A DNA stretch of 64,000 nt from Phytophthora colocasiae. Its lineage: Eukaryota > Oomycota > Peronosporomycetes > Peronosporales > Peronosporaceae. The stretch is taken from positions 806,001 through 870,000 of the forward strand of contig JAGKQI010000098.1 of the NCBI GenBank assembly GCA_018806915.1, read 5' to 3'. Below the pieces are notes generated by a model, which made no database searches, was not told the DNA's origin, and was given only the letters and a program-made list of their open reading frames with translations. The translations under genes were made by a program, and so were the position numbers. Of the stretch, positions 30,257 through 41,412 are shown piece by piece (within the stretch, counting starts at the first letter, position 1; every line of letters begins with the position of its first letter).

Positions 30257-31760
30257 CGTCCATCCGAATACCGAAAGGTTTCGAGAAGTCTGGAAGACTG
30301 AGAACCGGAGGTGATGACAAGCGCTTCTTCAGCTCGTCAAAACAGCGTAATTGGTTCTCATCGAGTTCGATAGCATCACGAGAACGTTTTCCCTTAATAC
30401 ATTCATGCAAAGGGCCTGCAAACTGGGCAAAATCCTTGCAGAATCTCGAAACGTAGACTGTAGTCCCCAAGAAGCTCTCCATCTGCTTCTTGGTCTTGGG
30501 GAGAGGCCACTGGGTGATAATCTTGATCTTGTCAGGATCCATCCGAACGTTATTGCGTCCGACAAAATCACCTAAGCATGGAATCTCATCCACGCAGAAT
30601 TGGCATTTGGATAGTTTGATGTAGAGCTTCTGCTCCTCACATCGTTTGAGTACTCTGTCCAAAGCGTTGATGTGGTCGTTCACATCTTCACCCTTCGTGT
30701 ACACGTAGATGTCGTCGAAGTAAATCCGCATCACGGATCCCTGAAAACATTCAAAAAGTAAACGATTAAAGGTTCCCGGACTACCACTAAGTCCCATGGG
30801 TGTGACGAGATATTCAAAAAGACCGTCTGGAGTTGAAAACGCCGTGAATGGTATGTCTGCTTCACGTAGCTTAACTTGGTAATAACCCCAGAGTAGATCC
30901 ATGCACGAGTACCAGTAGCTACCGGCCATCGCGTCGAAAGCGTCTTCTTTGCGAGGCATCGGGATAGCAGGCAAAATCGTGGCCAAGTTCAATTGGCGAT
31001 AGTCGTGCACAATACGCCATCCGACAGTTTTTTTCACACAGAAAGTCGGGGCGCAAAACGATGACGTACTGGGTCGAATGATACCGGCTTGAACCATCTC
31101 TTTGGTCCACTCCTGGATCGTTTTTCGCTGATCAGGACTTTGACGCCACTGCTTCACTGAAATCGGAGTAGTACCCGACTTGAGCAAAATCTCATGTTCA
31201 ATTCCTTTACGAACTGGCGGCGTCTCACTCGGTAGCTCCGTACGAAAGACCGTATCCGCATATTTCCGTAACGTCTCGTATGCCGGATTGTCCTTGAGGG
31301 CATCCCATCCTTGACTCTTGAAGCGTTCAGCCTTCTCCGAGTCGTGGGGATTGATGACAAATACTGCCTCAATATCCTTGTCTTTGCGCAACATGCGCTG
31401 GAACTGCTTTGTTGATATGAGCTTGGTACTTCCGTGCTTGCCCTTGTGTCCATGGTCTCGAGAGTAGTTAAAGATCTCACGGCTCTGCGCTACTCTTGCG
31501 CGGCGTTGTTCTGCAACCCATCTAGCAGGGCGGTTCTTCGGCAGTCTCAACGTTACGGCCTGAGTGTTCTCCATTTTGATACGTGGTACCATGTGTCCTG
31601 TAGTCCAATCAATATCCGGGCTCTGCTCACGCAACCACATCATGCCCAATACAACGTCCTTACCCTCTGGGACTGGCATGACTTGGAATGTTCCACTTGA
31701 TAATGGAAACCCTGGAAACTGTAGAGACATCTCTACAGTCCGTCGAGGACGATACACCAC
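30257..31760 (-). pseudogene. Element C pol, 5' part: protease end and reverse transcriptase
   Basis: The ORF carries a retropepsin C-terminal part (VMPVPEGKDVVLGMMWL), then reverse transcriptase blocks WRIVHDYRQLNLATILPAIP, YSCMDLLWGYYQVKL, FEYLVTPMGLSGSPGTFNRL, the catalytic YFDDIYVY, and the start of RNase H (PPVLSLPDFSKPFGIRMD). The coding frame is clean over its whole 500 residues and is cut only by the insertion of element A. An in-frame TAA (31761-31763) just upstream (YH-stop-) separates it from the protease start at 31827-31900. Confidence 0.9.
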
Positions 31761-31826
31761 TTAATCATAACCAAGATCAACTTGCATCATGTCACCTTCA
31801 GTGACATCTAAATCGAGCTTCTTCAC

Positions 31827-32900
31827 CTACTCCTCAGTTACGCCATTCAGGCTACTGCCGTTGTCAATGAATATCGTAACGGGTCTCTCTTGATCTTCCG
31901 TCTTGAATGCTCGAGCCTCAGCCTCTAGGATCGCATACACAGCGCCCTTTACGTAACGGTTCGCTTCCTTACGTTTCGGCTGGGTACATTGTGGAGAAAT
32001 ATGGCCAACTTTGCCACAGTTGTTGCAAGTAGCTGACTTAGTCCAATCATCTTTCTTTCCTTTCTTCTTCTCGGAACGCTTAGCATTCTGCAGTTGCGAC
32101 TTTGACGCTCGATTCCCCGATTCAGATGATCCCTGCGAAGGTTTCGACTGACTCCGAGGTGGTTTCCCCGAGAAGTGTGCAAACTCGAAGTTGGACGCAA
32201 TCTCAATAGCCTCTTGCAGCGTTGATGGACTTTTTTCCTTGATCTTCTTAGCTGTTTCTTCACGTAATCCGTTTTGGAAGAAGAACCGCTTCTCCAATTC
32301 GCTGATCGATAATTCAGTCTGCGATATCAAATCTTGAAACTTGGAGACGTACTCGTGAATCGTTTCTTTCTGTTTGAGACGAAACATTCTCTCACGAAGA
32401 TCATATTCGGTCGACAACGCGAACGAAGTTGTCGCTTGAAGAGCGACCACATAGGATGTACTTGTAATCTTTCGCAGTCCGCAATAAACGCACAGTACCA
32501 ATTCAACACTGACTTGCCTAAGTTACTTGAGATCAAAGTCTGATGAATCTGCTTCCATCAACTCGCGTCTGCTTGCATAGTACTGCTCGGTGGCAAAGTT
32601 CCACAACTCGATATCTTCGCCGTACTTGCCTTCATACGTCGGGGGGTCCTTCTTCTTCTGATCACCCCGCGCCGCCATCAAATACTCGAACCTTGCGTTA
32701 GCTTGCTGTATTTGTGCTTGCAGTTGAGCTTGCATCTGGGCTTGGGCGGCTTGCTGCTGTTGCGTTATAAACACTAGCAACTGCTGCATTGACATCGCAT
32801 CAGGGCCTGAAGCTTGGGTGGTCTGTGCAGCCGGAGCCGCAGTGTCCGCCTGTGCTTCTGTACTTGGTCGTGACGCATCTGCATCACTCGACGCATTCAT
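31827..32900 (-). pseudogene. Element C Gag and protease start
   Basis: 32900-32523 encodes a Gln/Ala-rich N-terminus with a coiled coil and the start of the capsid region (YGEDIELWNFATEQYY). The remainder (32501-31827) continues in another frame: YDLRERMFRLKQKETIHEYV, a knuckle CNNCGKVGHISPQC, and the first retropepsin motif (IFIDNGSSLNGV). Gag and protease lie in one frame here, unlike A. A break near 32,510 separates the two segments. Confidence 0.85.
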
Positions 32901-33042
32901 TCTGCTTTGCTGCCGAGTACGAGGGTTCGGGGACGGGCGCTCAGCGGCACGCCTTCATCTTTGAGCCATAACTGCTGGACTTCTCAGCGCGTATTGATAA
33001 GGTCTACCGAAACACCAATGAAGAAGAAGAAAAGAAAAGAAA

Positions 33043-33255
33043 CTACTTCTTTTGTTTCTTAAGTCTACGCTTCTTGTCGAGATGGATGGAGTGGTCGAAA
33101 GTTCCTTCCAGAATAGTCTGCGTCTGGCTTACGCGACGTTTTAGCAGTTCAGTCGTATTGTGCAAGACGTTCCTGGCGTCGGAGTCCTTGCAATCTGGAA
33201 TTTCGTTCCGGATGAGTTGAACGATCTTGAGCTGCTTCTGCGTCGTCAACCACAA
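33043..33255 (-). CDS. Small basic ORF in the 5' leader of element C
   Basis: 70 residues ending in KKRRLKKQKK, located between the 5' LTR and gag. It has a charged, helical composition (TELLKRRVSQTQTILEG). No family is recognised. It could be an upstream ORF or simply leader sequence; the start at 33255 is assumed. Confidence 0.3.
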   Translation of the reverse strand: MWLTTQKQLKIVQLIRNEIPDCKDSDARNVLHNTTELLKRRVSQTQTILEGTFDHSIHLDKKRRLKKQKK

Positions 33256-33629
33256 GTCCTGGCGTAGTTAGTCGAGCGTTTCACTGCGGGTCGTCAAGGA
33301 CTTTGTGTCGTTGATAAACGGTGCTTCGGGTTGGCGAGTCTTTCGCTTACCCATGCAAGAATGCAGGATAAATCAAGTTCAGTAGTAACGAGTGTAGATC
33401 AAGCGAAACCAAGTGTGAACTATTCAGAAGTTATTCTCCGCGGTAACCAAGGGGGGATTAGCCGAAGCGTTATACCCTTTAACCCAAGGAATGGAGTTCC
33501 GAATGTGCTGAACACACCTAGTACGCAACCACACCAACGAACCACCGAACGTTAAAGCTCGTGCTTAGAGGCAATACCAGTCTTCGACTCTTGAACTTGA
33601 ACCGAAGCTTGACACGTCAAGTGCTACTA
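33256..33629. other. 5' leader of element C
   Basis: Untranslated region between the 5' LTR and the small ORF. No tRNA-like primer site with a clear CCA could be placed next to the LTR at 33630. Confidence 0.4.
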
Positions 33630-34206
33630 TGTGACGTTCTCAGGCCAGCCAAACGGAGGAAGCAGTCGTTGGCGGCCTTGACGAAGAGTTGAGGTCGGAG
33701 GCGGTGGCGAGTGGGCAGCGGCGGCGCTGCAGTCGTGGTCTTGCTGGAGGAGTTGACTTGAACAGTAGAATGAAAATTGAGAAGTGATTGATTGAGTTAG
33801 TTTTGTTGGTGCTAGCTAGTAATTGCCTCGCAACCAACGATCCTGGGTGACTAGACACGCACCCAAGTATCCAGGTCCTATCCTAAAAACTATCTTTCTC
33901 AAATCCTGCTACTATCTTTCTCTGCCAATGAAATCCTGCGAAGCCTCGGCGTGGCTGAGCCAGAATTTTCCCATAGCGTCCCATAATCAAAATATCCGGA
34001 TGGTAACTGGAATGTTGCCAATCCTGAGGATTTACATCCAATGAAAAGACGTATAAGAACTGTTGAATTGGAAACTGCAACCACATATAGCCAATAGACT
34101 CGTAGACATATGAAAATGTGAAAATTCAAGATTACGCTGAGCCAGAATAATCCGGCCAGCTGATCTCAAACTCTTGGCGTAGTGACTGTTGAACCACTAC
34201 GTCACA
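33630..34206 (-). repeat. 5' LTR of element C
   Basis: 577 bp, ends TGTGACG and CGTCACA. It carries the intact TA site (GGCGTAGTGACTG) where element D sits in the other copy. Confidence 0.92.
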
Positions 34207-34211
34207 TGTTA

Positions 34212-34390
34212 TCAATAGAGCTTGGTCTATACTTTGTAAACCGAGTCCACCTTGATCTTCTGGAGCAAACACCAATCCTGGAGTTATCCTATGTCGCGTA
34301 ATAACGTCTCTTGTAGTCCCTTTCCAGATAAATCGCTTTTGGAGCTGTTCCAGTTGCCGCAATATCGACTACGAAACAGGAATATGCATC
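34212..34390 (-). pseudogene. LINE ORF2 segment between solo LTR and element C
   Basis: Encodes ILRQLEQLQKRFIWKGTT and LVFAPEDQGGLGLQSI, the post-reverse-transcriptase region of an L1-like LINE. The frame joins the part beyond the solo LTR (AILFTG + MHIPVS) after a TAG, and the part left of element C (LLIT + RINQ). Confidence 0.75.
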
Positions 34391-35119
34391 CCAGTGACAT
34401 GATGTAACTTCAGATTTTCTGGCGTCATGCTGCTGTTACCCAGTGATGTACCTGGTTACATTTGGTTTTGGAGAGGGAGTATGTGGGACGTGGCTGCACC
34501 CGTGTGATATCTGTGGAAGATTGTGGACAAACCTTCGCCTGACTGTAAAGGGGCCCAAAGGACCAGAAGTGTACTTCAGAGTGTGCACAACTCTGAAGGT
34601 CAACTATACTCTGTCTGGTCACCGGACTTTCCCCGACGATGAGTGCCTAAGTTCTGGCGGAAAGTCTCTCAGAAGAACGTATCTCTGAGAGACCTCATCC
34701 CGTTACCGTCCAGCGCGACGATGGATGGTTCAAGGATTCACAATATATACCCGCAGAGACCAAGTATCGCGCGCCGGACGCCGCGCACCCGCGCACCCCT
34801 CAAGATCTTCATGTACGTTGAAGCATTAGTGCTCCGTACTCTGGTTTCGTACTCAAGACTCTGGTATCTCTAACTCTGAGTGACTAAGACTCTGAAAACC
34901 AAGTGATATCAGACTCTGAAAACCAGGATACCGAACTCTGAAACCACCGAAGATCCAAGACCATACTGAAACCAAGTGAACCCAAGTTCAAGTCACGCAT
35001 TCAAGTGATTACTGACCTGCACATCCCCCATAATGACGCCTTTTCAGTAGTCGTATAACTAGGGTTCACTATACGCCCCCTGCTCCGCGACCAAAGTTTC
35101 ACCGACTTCGCGACACCAG
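34391..35119 (+). mobile_element. Solo LTR of the element A family, internally deleted
   Basis: 34395-35115 reads TGACATGATG... to CGCGACA, the reverse complement of the LTRs of A, with 4-bp target duplication CCAG on each side. About 960 bp are missing from the middle: ACTACTGAAAA joins directly to the sequence equivalent to GACGTCATTACGGG (about 13,190 to 14,150 in A). The outer left end is more diverged than the rest. It interrupts the LINE, whose reading frame rejoins across it. Confidence 0.9.
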
Positions 35120-36520
35120 TGAATAATATTGCGGGCAGCACTACCGCATTGAACAACATAACTCGCTGTTTAACGGAATTTGTAACACTTGTAGCCACTT
35201 GTAGTCGTTTTTTGATATTCTGAACCCGAACATCCCAATTATGTTGCGTTGTATCATGCGTCCCCAATTGGTAGCCTAAGATGCTTGTCACTCCTCCTTT
35301 TGCTAATCCTGGGTATCCATGGCATCTTCCTTGATCACATGCAGCGTTAAGGGGTATCACTATACTCTTTTGAGGTTGAACGTTTAGTCCAGATAATTCA
35401 CCGAAACGTTTAAGAAGGTGGTTTAACGGTTCAATCTGTCGTGATGCCGATAGAAATACAGTACAGTCATCAACAAACCCATTGAAGACATGCCTACATC
35501 CTCCGGATCCAGGTATTTCCAAGCCTGTAATTTCCGGATGGTCAACGATAGCACTCCCAAGAAAATCGATAGCCAAAAAAAATAACAACGGCACTAGTGG
35601 GCACCCTTGCCGGATCCCAGAGTTTACCACCCATTTCGAAGATTCCTCTCCATTTACCATGTAGCTGGCTCTGGTTCCGGAATGTAAATTGTGGAGAACA
35701 TCAAGAAACGCTTGTGGAAATCCAAATTCCGCTAGTGAAGTTAACATGAAGCTCCGATCCAATGTGTCGTACGCCTTTTTCTCATCTAAACACACGATAA
35801 CTGGAGAATCAGCCCAATCTAACTCTGGATCATCAATGAGTCTCTTGAGCATTGCTTGAACCATAGTAACACTCTTTGTCATTAGTCTACCCCTTACAAA
35901 TCCTTGTTGGGCTGAGCTAATTATCCTTGGTAAAAAGCGATGTATCCTTTCAGCGTAAATTCTCCCAAGAATTTTTTATGCAGTGTTGAGAAGTGAGATT
36001 GGCCGGTAATCCATAGCGTTTGGAGAGTTACCTTTCTTCCTGAGTGGAACCACGACCGCTTCAAGAAACGTGCTAGGCACTTCCGCACTTTTTGGATTGC
36101 TCGGTAAACCAACGTAAAACTTTCTGCCATTTCCACTTTGAAGTCTTTAAAAAATCGTGGGAAAGCCCAGTTGTACCTCCAGATTTGCCTCTAGGTAGTT
36201 GATTAATTGCGGATAGGACCTCATCGTCCAGAATAGGGTTGACAAGCGAACTTTTTTCGTCAGGTGAAAGCCTCTGTGCTTCTGGGACGGTATGAAACTT
36301 ACGGAGTTCTTCTTCCATCGCCGATGGGTCTACTTTTGCATGAGACCCTCCCATAATTCCATTCCATTCACTTGCCTTTTTTTCTGCAATCGACATATCC
36401 TCTGGGTAAAAATGACCTGGGGATGGTACAATATTCGAGATAGTTTGATCGCGTTGCCAGTCCGCATGCCTTTTATAAAATCCCTTTTTTTTGGTTGGAA
36501 AGAGGTCATGTATTTGTGTT
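35120..36520 (-). pseudogene. LINE reverse transcriptase
   Basis: Reading leftwards: IHDLFPTKKKGFYKRHADWQ, LDDEVLSAINQLPRGKSGG, PNAMDYRPISLLN, then QQGFVRGR, SPVIVCLDEKKAYDTLDR, GIRQGCPLVPLLFFLAID, and the catalytic FVDDCTVFLS near 35,465. These are the ordered blocks of a non-LTR reverse transcriptase. Frame changes near 36,070 and 35,900 and a stop in the LNTA-stop-KILGRIY region show decay. It is the central part of the LINE that hosts elements C and F. Confidence 0.88.
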
Positions 36521-37440
36521 AGAATTTCTAACTATACACTCCTGAAATCGCTGGGGGCTTGAAGCCCAGAATATACTCAGTGGTCGGTTGATCCGACGAT
36601 GCGAGGGCTACGGGGCCCAGAAGCTGAACATGGCGAAACTGGACACATGAGGGCCGCCAAATCCTCTGTGCTTGGTGCTAACGTGACATATCCAGGCTCA
36701 CCAGACCTGGGTCGCAATGTTGAACAGAGTGCTTGCTCCTTGATGAACTTTGAAGTCTTCTTTCCCCCTTCCTATCGAGGTCGACACGCTTCGACGAAGT
36801 CGCCCGAAGCTGGGGCACTGGGGGAAACGCGGGTCTACTGGACGAGCGCCCGGGATGAGTTTATGTACCTGGAAAATGGGTAGGGCGGTTGCTGCTTATC
36901 AGCTAACTCACGCCACGCGGGGACAGGGGGCAGAGGTCCCGGAGGCCGGCACCGGTCACCAGTCGGGTATTACCCGGTCTAGAACGAGACTTGAAGGGTC
37001 CTGACACCTTCCGATTGCCAAAGCTGACAAAACTTGGCTCTCTTGTCGAACTAGGAGAAGACGTCGTAGCGCAGAACTGATCCATTCCAGCCAAGAGCAA
37101 AGCTGGGGACAGAAAGAAGCCGGAGACGAGCGCAGCAGATCCATAATCTCCGCCCAGTTCACTGTTGCCGAACAACACCGCCTCAGCGGCCGCCGCGACA
37201 GAGCGAAGGGAAAGAAGTTCTTAGACAACCACGGAGCTATAACCGAACGTGAGGGTGCACAGTGTCCTCAGTGAGGACTCCTCACGCCTTGGTAGGATTA
37301 CTTGAACACAAGAGGGTTACCAGGTCCTCTGTGCCTTGGCAACGAGATCTTTGATCGTGAAGGGTCGCCAGGCCCTCCCCGCCTTGGTGTTGGTCTTGAA
37401 TACACATGAGGGTCACCGGGTCCCATGTGCTGCAGCGTAG
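36521..37440. other. Interruption within the LINE, about 0.9 kb, unidentified
   Basis: LINE protein stops matching at about 36,525, where a 15-bp palindrome GTTAGAATTTCTAAC occurs, and resumes at about 37,650. The middle holds no convincing ORF. A degenerate tandem repeat of about 48 bp (GAGGGTYACCRGGTCC...CTTGG) covers 37,272-37,436, and a lone copy lies at 36,649. The start looks LTR-like, but no matching CA end or target duplication was found. Confidence 0.4.
37272..37436. repeat. Degenerate tandem repeat, about 48 bp period
   Basis: Units begin at 37312 (GAGGGTTACCAGGTCCTC), 37359 (GAAGGGTCGCCAGGCCCTC) and 37408 (GAGGGTCACCGGGTCCC), preceded by a partial unit. The minus strand reads a repeated GPGDP-like peptide, but coding is unlikely. 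Confidence 0.55.
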
Positions 37441-37443
37441 TTG

Positions 37444-37830
37444 TTACATCTTTGTGGCAATCGCACAGGCGCGGCGCTGCTTCCGCACTAGGCGTACTGG
37501 GACACCCCTTCTCTGATAATCGGACCCACACGGGGGACTTCGCACCGATTTAAGAAAGATCCTCTTCCGGAAGAGGCGCTGGAGGTGTCCCTTGATCCAC
37601 TTGTGCCAAACGGCGCGAATTGCGAAGTGATAAAACCCCTTCAAATTGGTGAGGGTCGGTTGCAGCATCCTTCCAAAAGAGGTTTGACTATGACGAGTTC
37701 TGGCGTTATTGTAAGTCTGTCTATAGTCATCTCGATTTTTATGCTGACGATTCAAACTTGCCCTGAGGTTGTTGTAGTAAACTGATGTTCTATCAGAATC
37801 CTGTCGCGCAACTTCCTTTAGCATCACCGA
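37444..37830 (-). pseudogene. LINE linker region between endonuclease and RT
   Basis: Minus-strand translation MMLKEVARQDSDRTSVYYNN and HKNRDDYRQTYNNARTRH is charged and of the kind found between endonuclease and reverse transcriptase in LINEs. It is assigned by position; the C-terminal half (after about 37,660) probably belongs to the unidentified insertion. Confidence 0.4.
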
Positions 37831-37999
37831 TATTTGCGTCGCAAATGTATCCCATACCCGGGCTGGGCAACTTTGTTGTTGGAAAACAACCTTCAGCTTC
37901 TGTGTCGTTTTCGAATTTGTTGGTTCACCCTATCTGGAGACGCAGTTTGGATAGGATAGTTCGACCTATTTGATCTAGTTCGTCTTGGATTTTGTAATG

Positions 38000-38745
38000 T
38001 TAGCCATACACGAATTTCTTGATGATCTGACTTCGAAACCGGGAGGCGGGCTTCTCCCATTGCACTACTCCCGCTATGTTGTTGCTGAGATAAAAACGAT
38101 CAATTCTACTCGCGCTGTGGTCTCTCCAAAAGCTAAAATGAGTCAATAGATCTGGGACACTGTCTTCCTCGGCGTGAGTAGTCAAATGAACGGCATCTAG
38201 TAAATCTAAATGTTCAACGAGATTGTTCAACTCATAACTTTCACATGACTTCCCGCTCCGCATTCCTTTTGTGATACGATCGAGAGAAGGCTGCAGAACC
38301 GCGTTAAAATCTCCACCTAGAAGCATATTTTCTGCGTTTTCGACCCATACTTCGAGATCTTCATAGAAGTGTTTGCGTTTATCTGTACTAGCAGGAGCGT
38401 AAATGTTGATCAGTGTCCTATCATTAAACCGCAGCGCCAATCGTCTGCCTGTCCACTCTTCTTGCTTCCAGAACTTAACTTTTTCTGCGTGATGGGGTTG
38501 CATGAGTATACCTACGCCTCCAGAAGATTCATCCATCACTGTCCAATAGCTAGTCGGGTGATTTGGTTTTTTAATGCCCAAAACCAAATTCCACATAGCC
38601 ATGACCTCTTCAATTTCTTTTTCTGTTCTTATATGTGTATCTTGTACGAAAATTACGTCTGCAGGAGCAGTATCGGTCCGTTGTTTCCGTCCACGTAACA
38701 ACCCCGACGCTCTTTAGCAAATCCTTGTAAGTTTTGTGTAATCAC
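38000..38745 (-). pseudogene. LINE apurinic/apyrimidinic-type endonuclease domain
   Basis: The order VITQNLQGF, DVIFVQDTHIR, RTLINIYAPA, LLGGDFNAVL and SRIDRFYLS is that of the endonuclease/exonuclease/phosphatase domain at the start of LINE ORF2; it nicks the target DNA. A one-base shift near 38,705 separates the first 15 residues (frame ending ...AKERRG) from the rest. The domain is otherwise complete, but the linked reverse transcriptase is broken. Confidence 0.88.
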
Positions 38746-38974
38746 CTGTAATTAAGCTCGATACTTCCAGCTATCCTCGATCCGGAACCGTAACACAACC
38801 CTCCATGGTGTTGTAACTCGGTATATATTGTCAATCCCGTCCAATTTTGACGATGTGGGGCGATTTCGAGAAAGGACGACCCAGGCGATGAAATCAACAA
38901 AGCGATGGGACTGGTCAAAAATAACAAAATAGCGTCACTATTGGTCAATTTTAAACGAATCGGATGTAATATTT
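38746..38974. other. Spacer between LINE and IS630-like element
   Basis: No ORF. It must contain the left end of the IS630-like transposon, but no inverted repeat could be paired with the right side. Confidence 0.4.
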
Positions 38975-40093
38975 ATGTTGAAGTTGTTCATGCAGTGCAC
39001 GATGGAGGAAGCGGCTACGCGGCAGCACGCTCACGTTAATACGATCTATCATTGCTTGTACGCGTATTACAAGCTTGGCTACTCACGAGTCCACCTTTCA
39101 CACATCTTCAACAAGTCTGAAAGTACCGTTCGCAACTGGATCAAGGTTTACGAGACTTCAGGGACATTTCAGCGTGTCATCATCGGTGCAAAACGACAGT
39201 ACACAAGCACGCAGCGTCAATGGCCGTTCGAGTACTATCAGGAAAACCCTCTTGCATACCTAGATGAGACCCAAGACGCGTTTAAGCGAGCACATTCCTT
39301 AGACATTTCCAAGTCGTCTGTCTGGAGAATTATTCACGATTATGGTCTCACTTGGAAAGTTTTAGAGCGTCGCGCGATGCATATTAAAGAACGTGATGTT
39401 TTTCGTTTCGTGGAGGAGGTGAGCAACATTAATTGGAACCATCAGAACCTTGTATTCCTGGATGAAGTAAGTTTTGACAACCGAGGAATGGTGCGGAAAC
39501 GTGGCTACGCTTTACGCGGACAAAAAGTGGCGATTCGCGGCGACTTCTAGCGAAAACCGCGTGTGTCGATCTTGGCATTCATTGGCGCGAACGGGGTGCT
39601 CGACTACTTTAGTACTGAGGGAACATTTGATCGTTTGGAGTTTACGAAATGCTGCCAGGATTTTATTCATTGTCCGACAGGTCCAGTTCGCCAATATCCA
39701 GGTCAAAGCTCAGTCTGAATTTTGGATGGAGCTAGCATCCACAGGCATTCCGAAATAATTCACTACCTACGAAGTGTTGGAGTCGAGCCCATTTTCCTGC
39801 CAGCGTACTGTCCATTCGTCAATCCGATTGAATTCCTGTTTGGCTATGTCAAGCGCTCATTCCAAAGACATTATCTTGAGTCCAGCGGGAGAGATCTGTT
39901 GCCTTTCGTGCAGACATTCCGCAAATTTCAGCATTTCAACATGCAGAAGGTATTTGAGCACTGCGGCTGGAAGATCCAAGGGTACTTTGATCCCGTCGGG
40001 CCTCTTTCAGAAAGACGAACGCAATTTGAAGACAACACATCTGAGTCGAATGAAGACGAGTTAGGTTTTGCCGAGATTGAATCGGAGTCGTAG
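38975..40093 (+). pseudogene. IS630/Tc1-like transposase with two nonsense codons
   Basis: One frame spans the whole region (373 codons) with a TAG at 39548-39550 and a TGA at 39716-39718 (in a SSVWILDG-like context). An N-terminal helix-turn-helix (LSHIFNKSESTVRNWIKVY) precedes a DDE core: Asp in LVFLDEVSFDN, Asp in ILDGASIHRH, Glu in NPIEFLFGYVKR. The acidic tail ends at 40093. No frameshift is needed, so the copy died by point mutation only. It is of another subfamily than the fragment at position 1. Confidence 0.85.
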
Positions 40094-40289
40094 GCAAGAG
40101 CTTGACTATCGGCCTTGACCTCGTCCACCGCAGATTATAAACGAAAATATTAGTGAGATCAGCCCCATTACTCCGCATGTTCCGTGTCCTCAATGTTGTC
40201 AATCAGAGACAGCGGATCTACAATCGAGCCAGGAGACGGAGGCACGAGATCACGAATCATCCCCTCGATAATGGCCTCACGACCCAGCA
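40094..40289. other. Downstream of IS630-like element, no gene
   Basis: No supported feature. The right end of the IS630-like transposon should lie here, but no inverted repeat was recognised. Confidence 0.35.
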
Positions 40290-40780
40290 AGCGCTGCTAA
40301 GACTTCGTGTTGCAGCCTCTAAGTAGCGTCGCATTTGCTGACAGTCTGCAAGCGAAGCCCTTACACAGTCAAGCGCCACGTTTGCTGATTGCGCCACGCT
40401 TGGTCAGATTGGAGGAGTCCACAACACGCTTCTTCGCCTTGAACTGCATTAGCTTAGGCCGCTCACCAAACACCGGCGTCTCAACACTCCACTCGCCACC
40501 GTTTTTTTACCGCTTGTTTCTTGATGCGAGGAGAGAACCGCTCCCATAGAGCCTCCATAATAGAGCCAAACGAGCACCCATTGAAAACAGCATCACCAAG
40601 TGTTTCAGCTGAAGTATCACGTTGATTGATCGACGCCTTCACGATCGGCCGCACGAGGAGCTGGTACAGATCACCAGGGCCTGCTGCAGACGCGGATGCA
40701 TCCGTTGTGCCTTCTTCCGTCTCCAAAATGGCTATAGGAGCAGCTGCAACACACATTGATGCAGCTTTAGGTATTACCAA
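40290..40780 (-). pseudogene. Unknown protein, frame-broken
   Basis: The minus-strand ORF 40780-40481 encodes protein-like sequence (DLYQLLVRPIVKASINQRD, SFGSIMEALWERFSPRIKKQ), and after a one-base shift the text continues as VFGERPKLMQFKAKKRVVDS and NLTKRGAISKRG to about 40,370. The composition suggests a real but decayed coding region, possibly part of an old transposon. No family was recognised. Confidence 0.4.
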
Positions 40781-40799
40781 CTATCCTTGAAGAGCACAC

Positions 40800-41219
40800 A
40801 TCAATACATACTTTCACTTGGTAGGGACTGTACTCGCTGGGGAGTAGCTCGGTTTTCTTGCGGGCTGTGGCTCTGCAGGACATACGGGGATGCGCGTGGG
40901 TGACTTCTCCTGATAGGGGATCGCAACGGGGTCGACACGCTCTCGTCGTGAGTCATCATAGGCGTTCGAGGCGTCTGCTTTTGCGGTTCCGCACGGAAGT
41001 GAGGCATTCCGCACGCAGAGAGCGAGTAAGCCAAACAGAAGTTTATTCGATATAGTAGGTTATGGCATTGCGTGCGCGATTGGCCTGCTCGTTTCACTCA
41101 CACGATCTCCGCAGTTTCGAATCGAACGCACAATAGATCGGTGGTTGACGTTTCAGCTTGGTCGACCATCATATTCTTATTTAGGCCCTACTTGTCTCCT
41201 CCACATCGTCATGCCATAG
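40800..41219. other. No supported gene
   Basis: Short ORFs on both strands without motif or promoter support. Confidence 0.35.
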
Positions 41220-41234
41220 CGCAAGAAGTGGCTC

Positions 41235-41402
41235 TAAAGCTGTTCAGTCACCATCAGAATTACTGCCATAGAACGCTTTCTTCAAACGTGGATGACGTTG
41301 AAAAGCTCGAACCAGACAATCCAACACACTCGCCGTAGCAAATTGTACTGAATCTGATTCCCCAATCGTCCGTCCCAATTCAGGAGCATAAGCAAATGCG
41401 GC
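41235..41402 (-). pseudogene. Orphan coding-like fragment
   Basis: On the minus strand an open stretch without its own start reads LLAAFAYAPELGRTIG, VLDCLVRAFQRHPRLKKAF and ends GSNSDGD then stop. The alternating helical pattern looks like a real protein C-terminus, but the family is not recognised and it does not connect to the ORF at 41413. Confidence 0.3.
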
Positions 41403-41412
41403 TAACAGTTTC

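Larger units (their letters stand above)
13110..30260 (-). mobile_element. Ty3/Gypsy element A (Chronos-like), with antisense ORF
   Basis: LTRs of identical length (1,686 bp) at 13114-14799 and 28571-30256; target duplication CGTC at 13110-13113 and 30257-30260. The sense strand is minus: 5' LTR, primer site, a long Gag with zinc knuckles, a -1 frameshift signal, protease, reverse transcriptase, RNase H, a second plant-type RNase H, integrase, chromodomain, 3' LTR. Between pol and the 3' LTR lies a 3.1-kb ORF on the opposite strand. Dual RNase H plus chromodomain is the architecture described for the oomycete Chronos group. Sense coding is broken in at least seven places, so this copy is not autonomous, yet its LTRs differ at only about eight positions plus one replaced block, indicating a recent insertion. 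Confidence 0.93.
10231..34211 (-). mobile_element. Ty3/Gypsy element C (chromodomain type), host of elements A and D
   Basis: Flanked by 5-bp target duplications TGTTA at 10231-10235 and 34207-34211. The LTRs (left copy split by element D) start TGTGACG and end CGTCACA. The sense strand is minus: 5' LTR at 33630-34206, gag-protease at 31827-32900, protease-RT at 30257-31760, then, after the 17.1-kb element A, RNase H-integrase-chromodomain at 11595-13113 and the 3' LTR. The element sits inside a LINE, whose ORF rejoins in frame once C is removed. The two LTRs differ by a 17-bp indel plus element D and a few substitutions, so the insertion is fairly young, though the coding region is heavily damaged. 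Confidence 0.92.

Noticed and set aside
36517..37440. Copia-type LTR starting TGTTAGAATTTCTAAC
   Set aside because: No CA terminus with a matching 5-bp target duplication could be found; kept as unidentified insertion.
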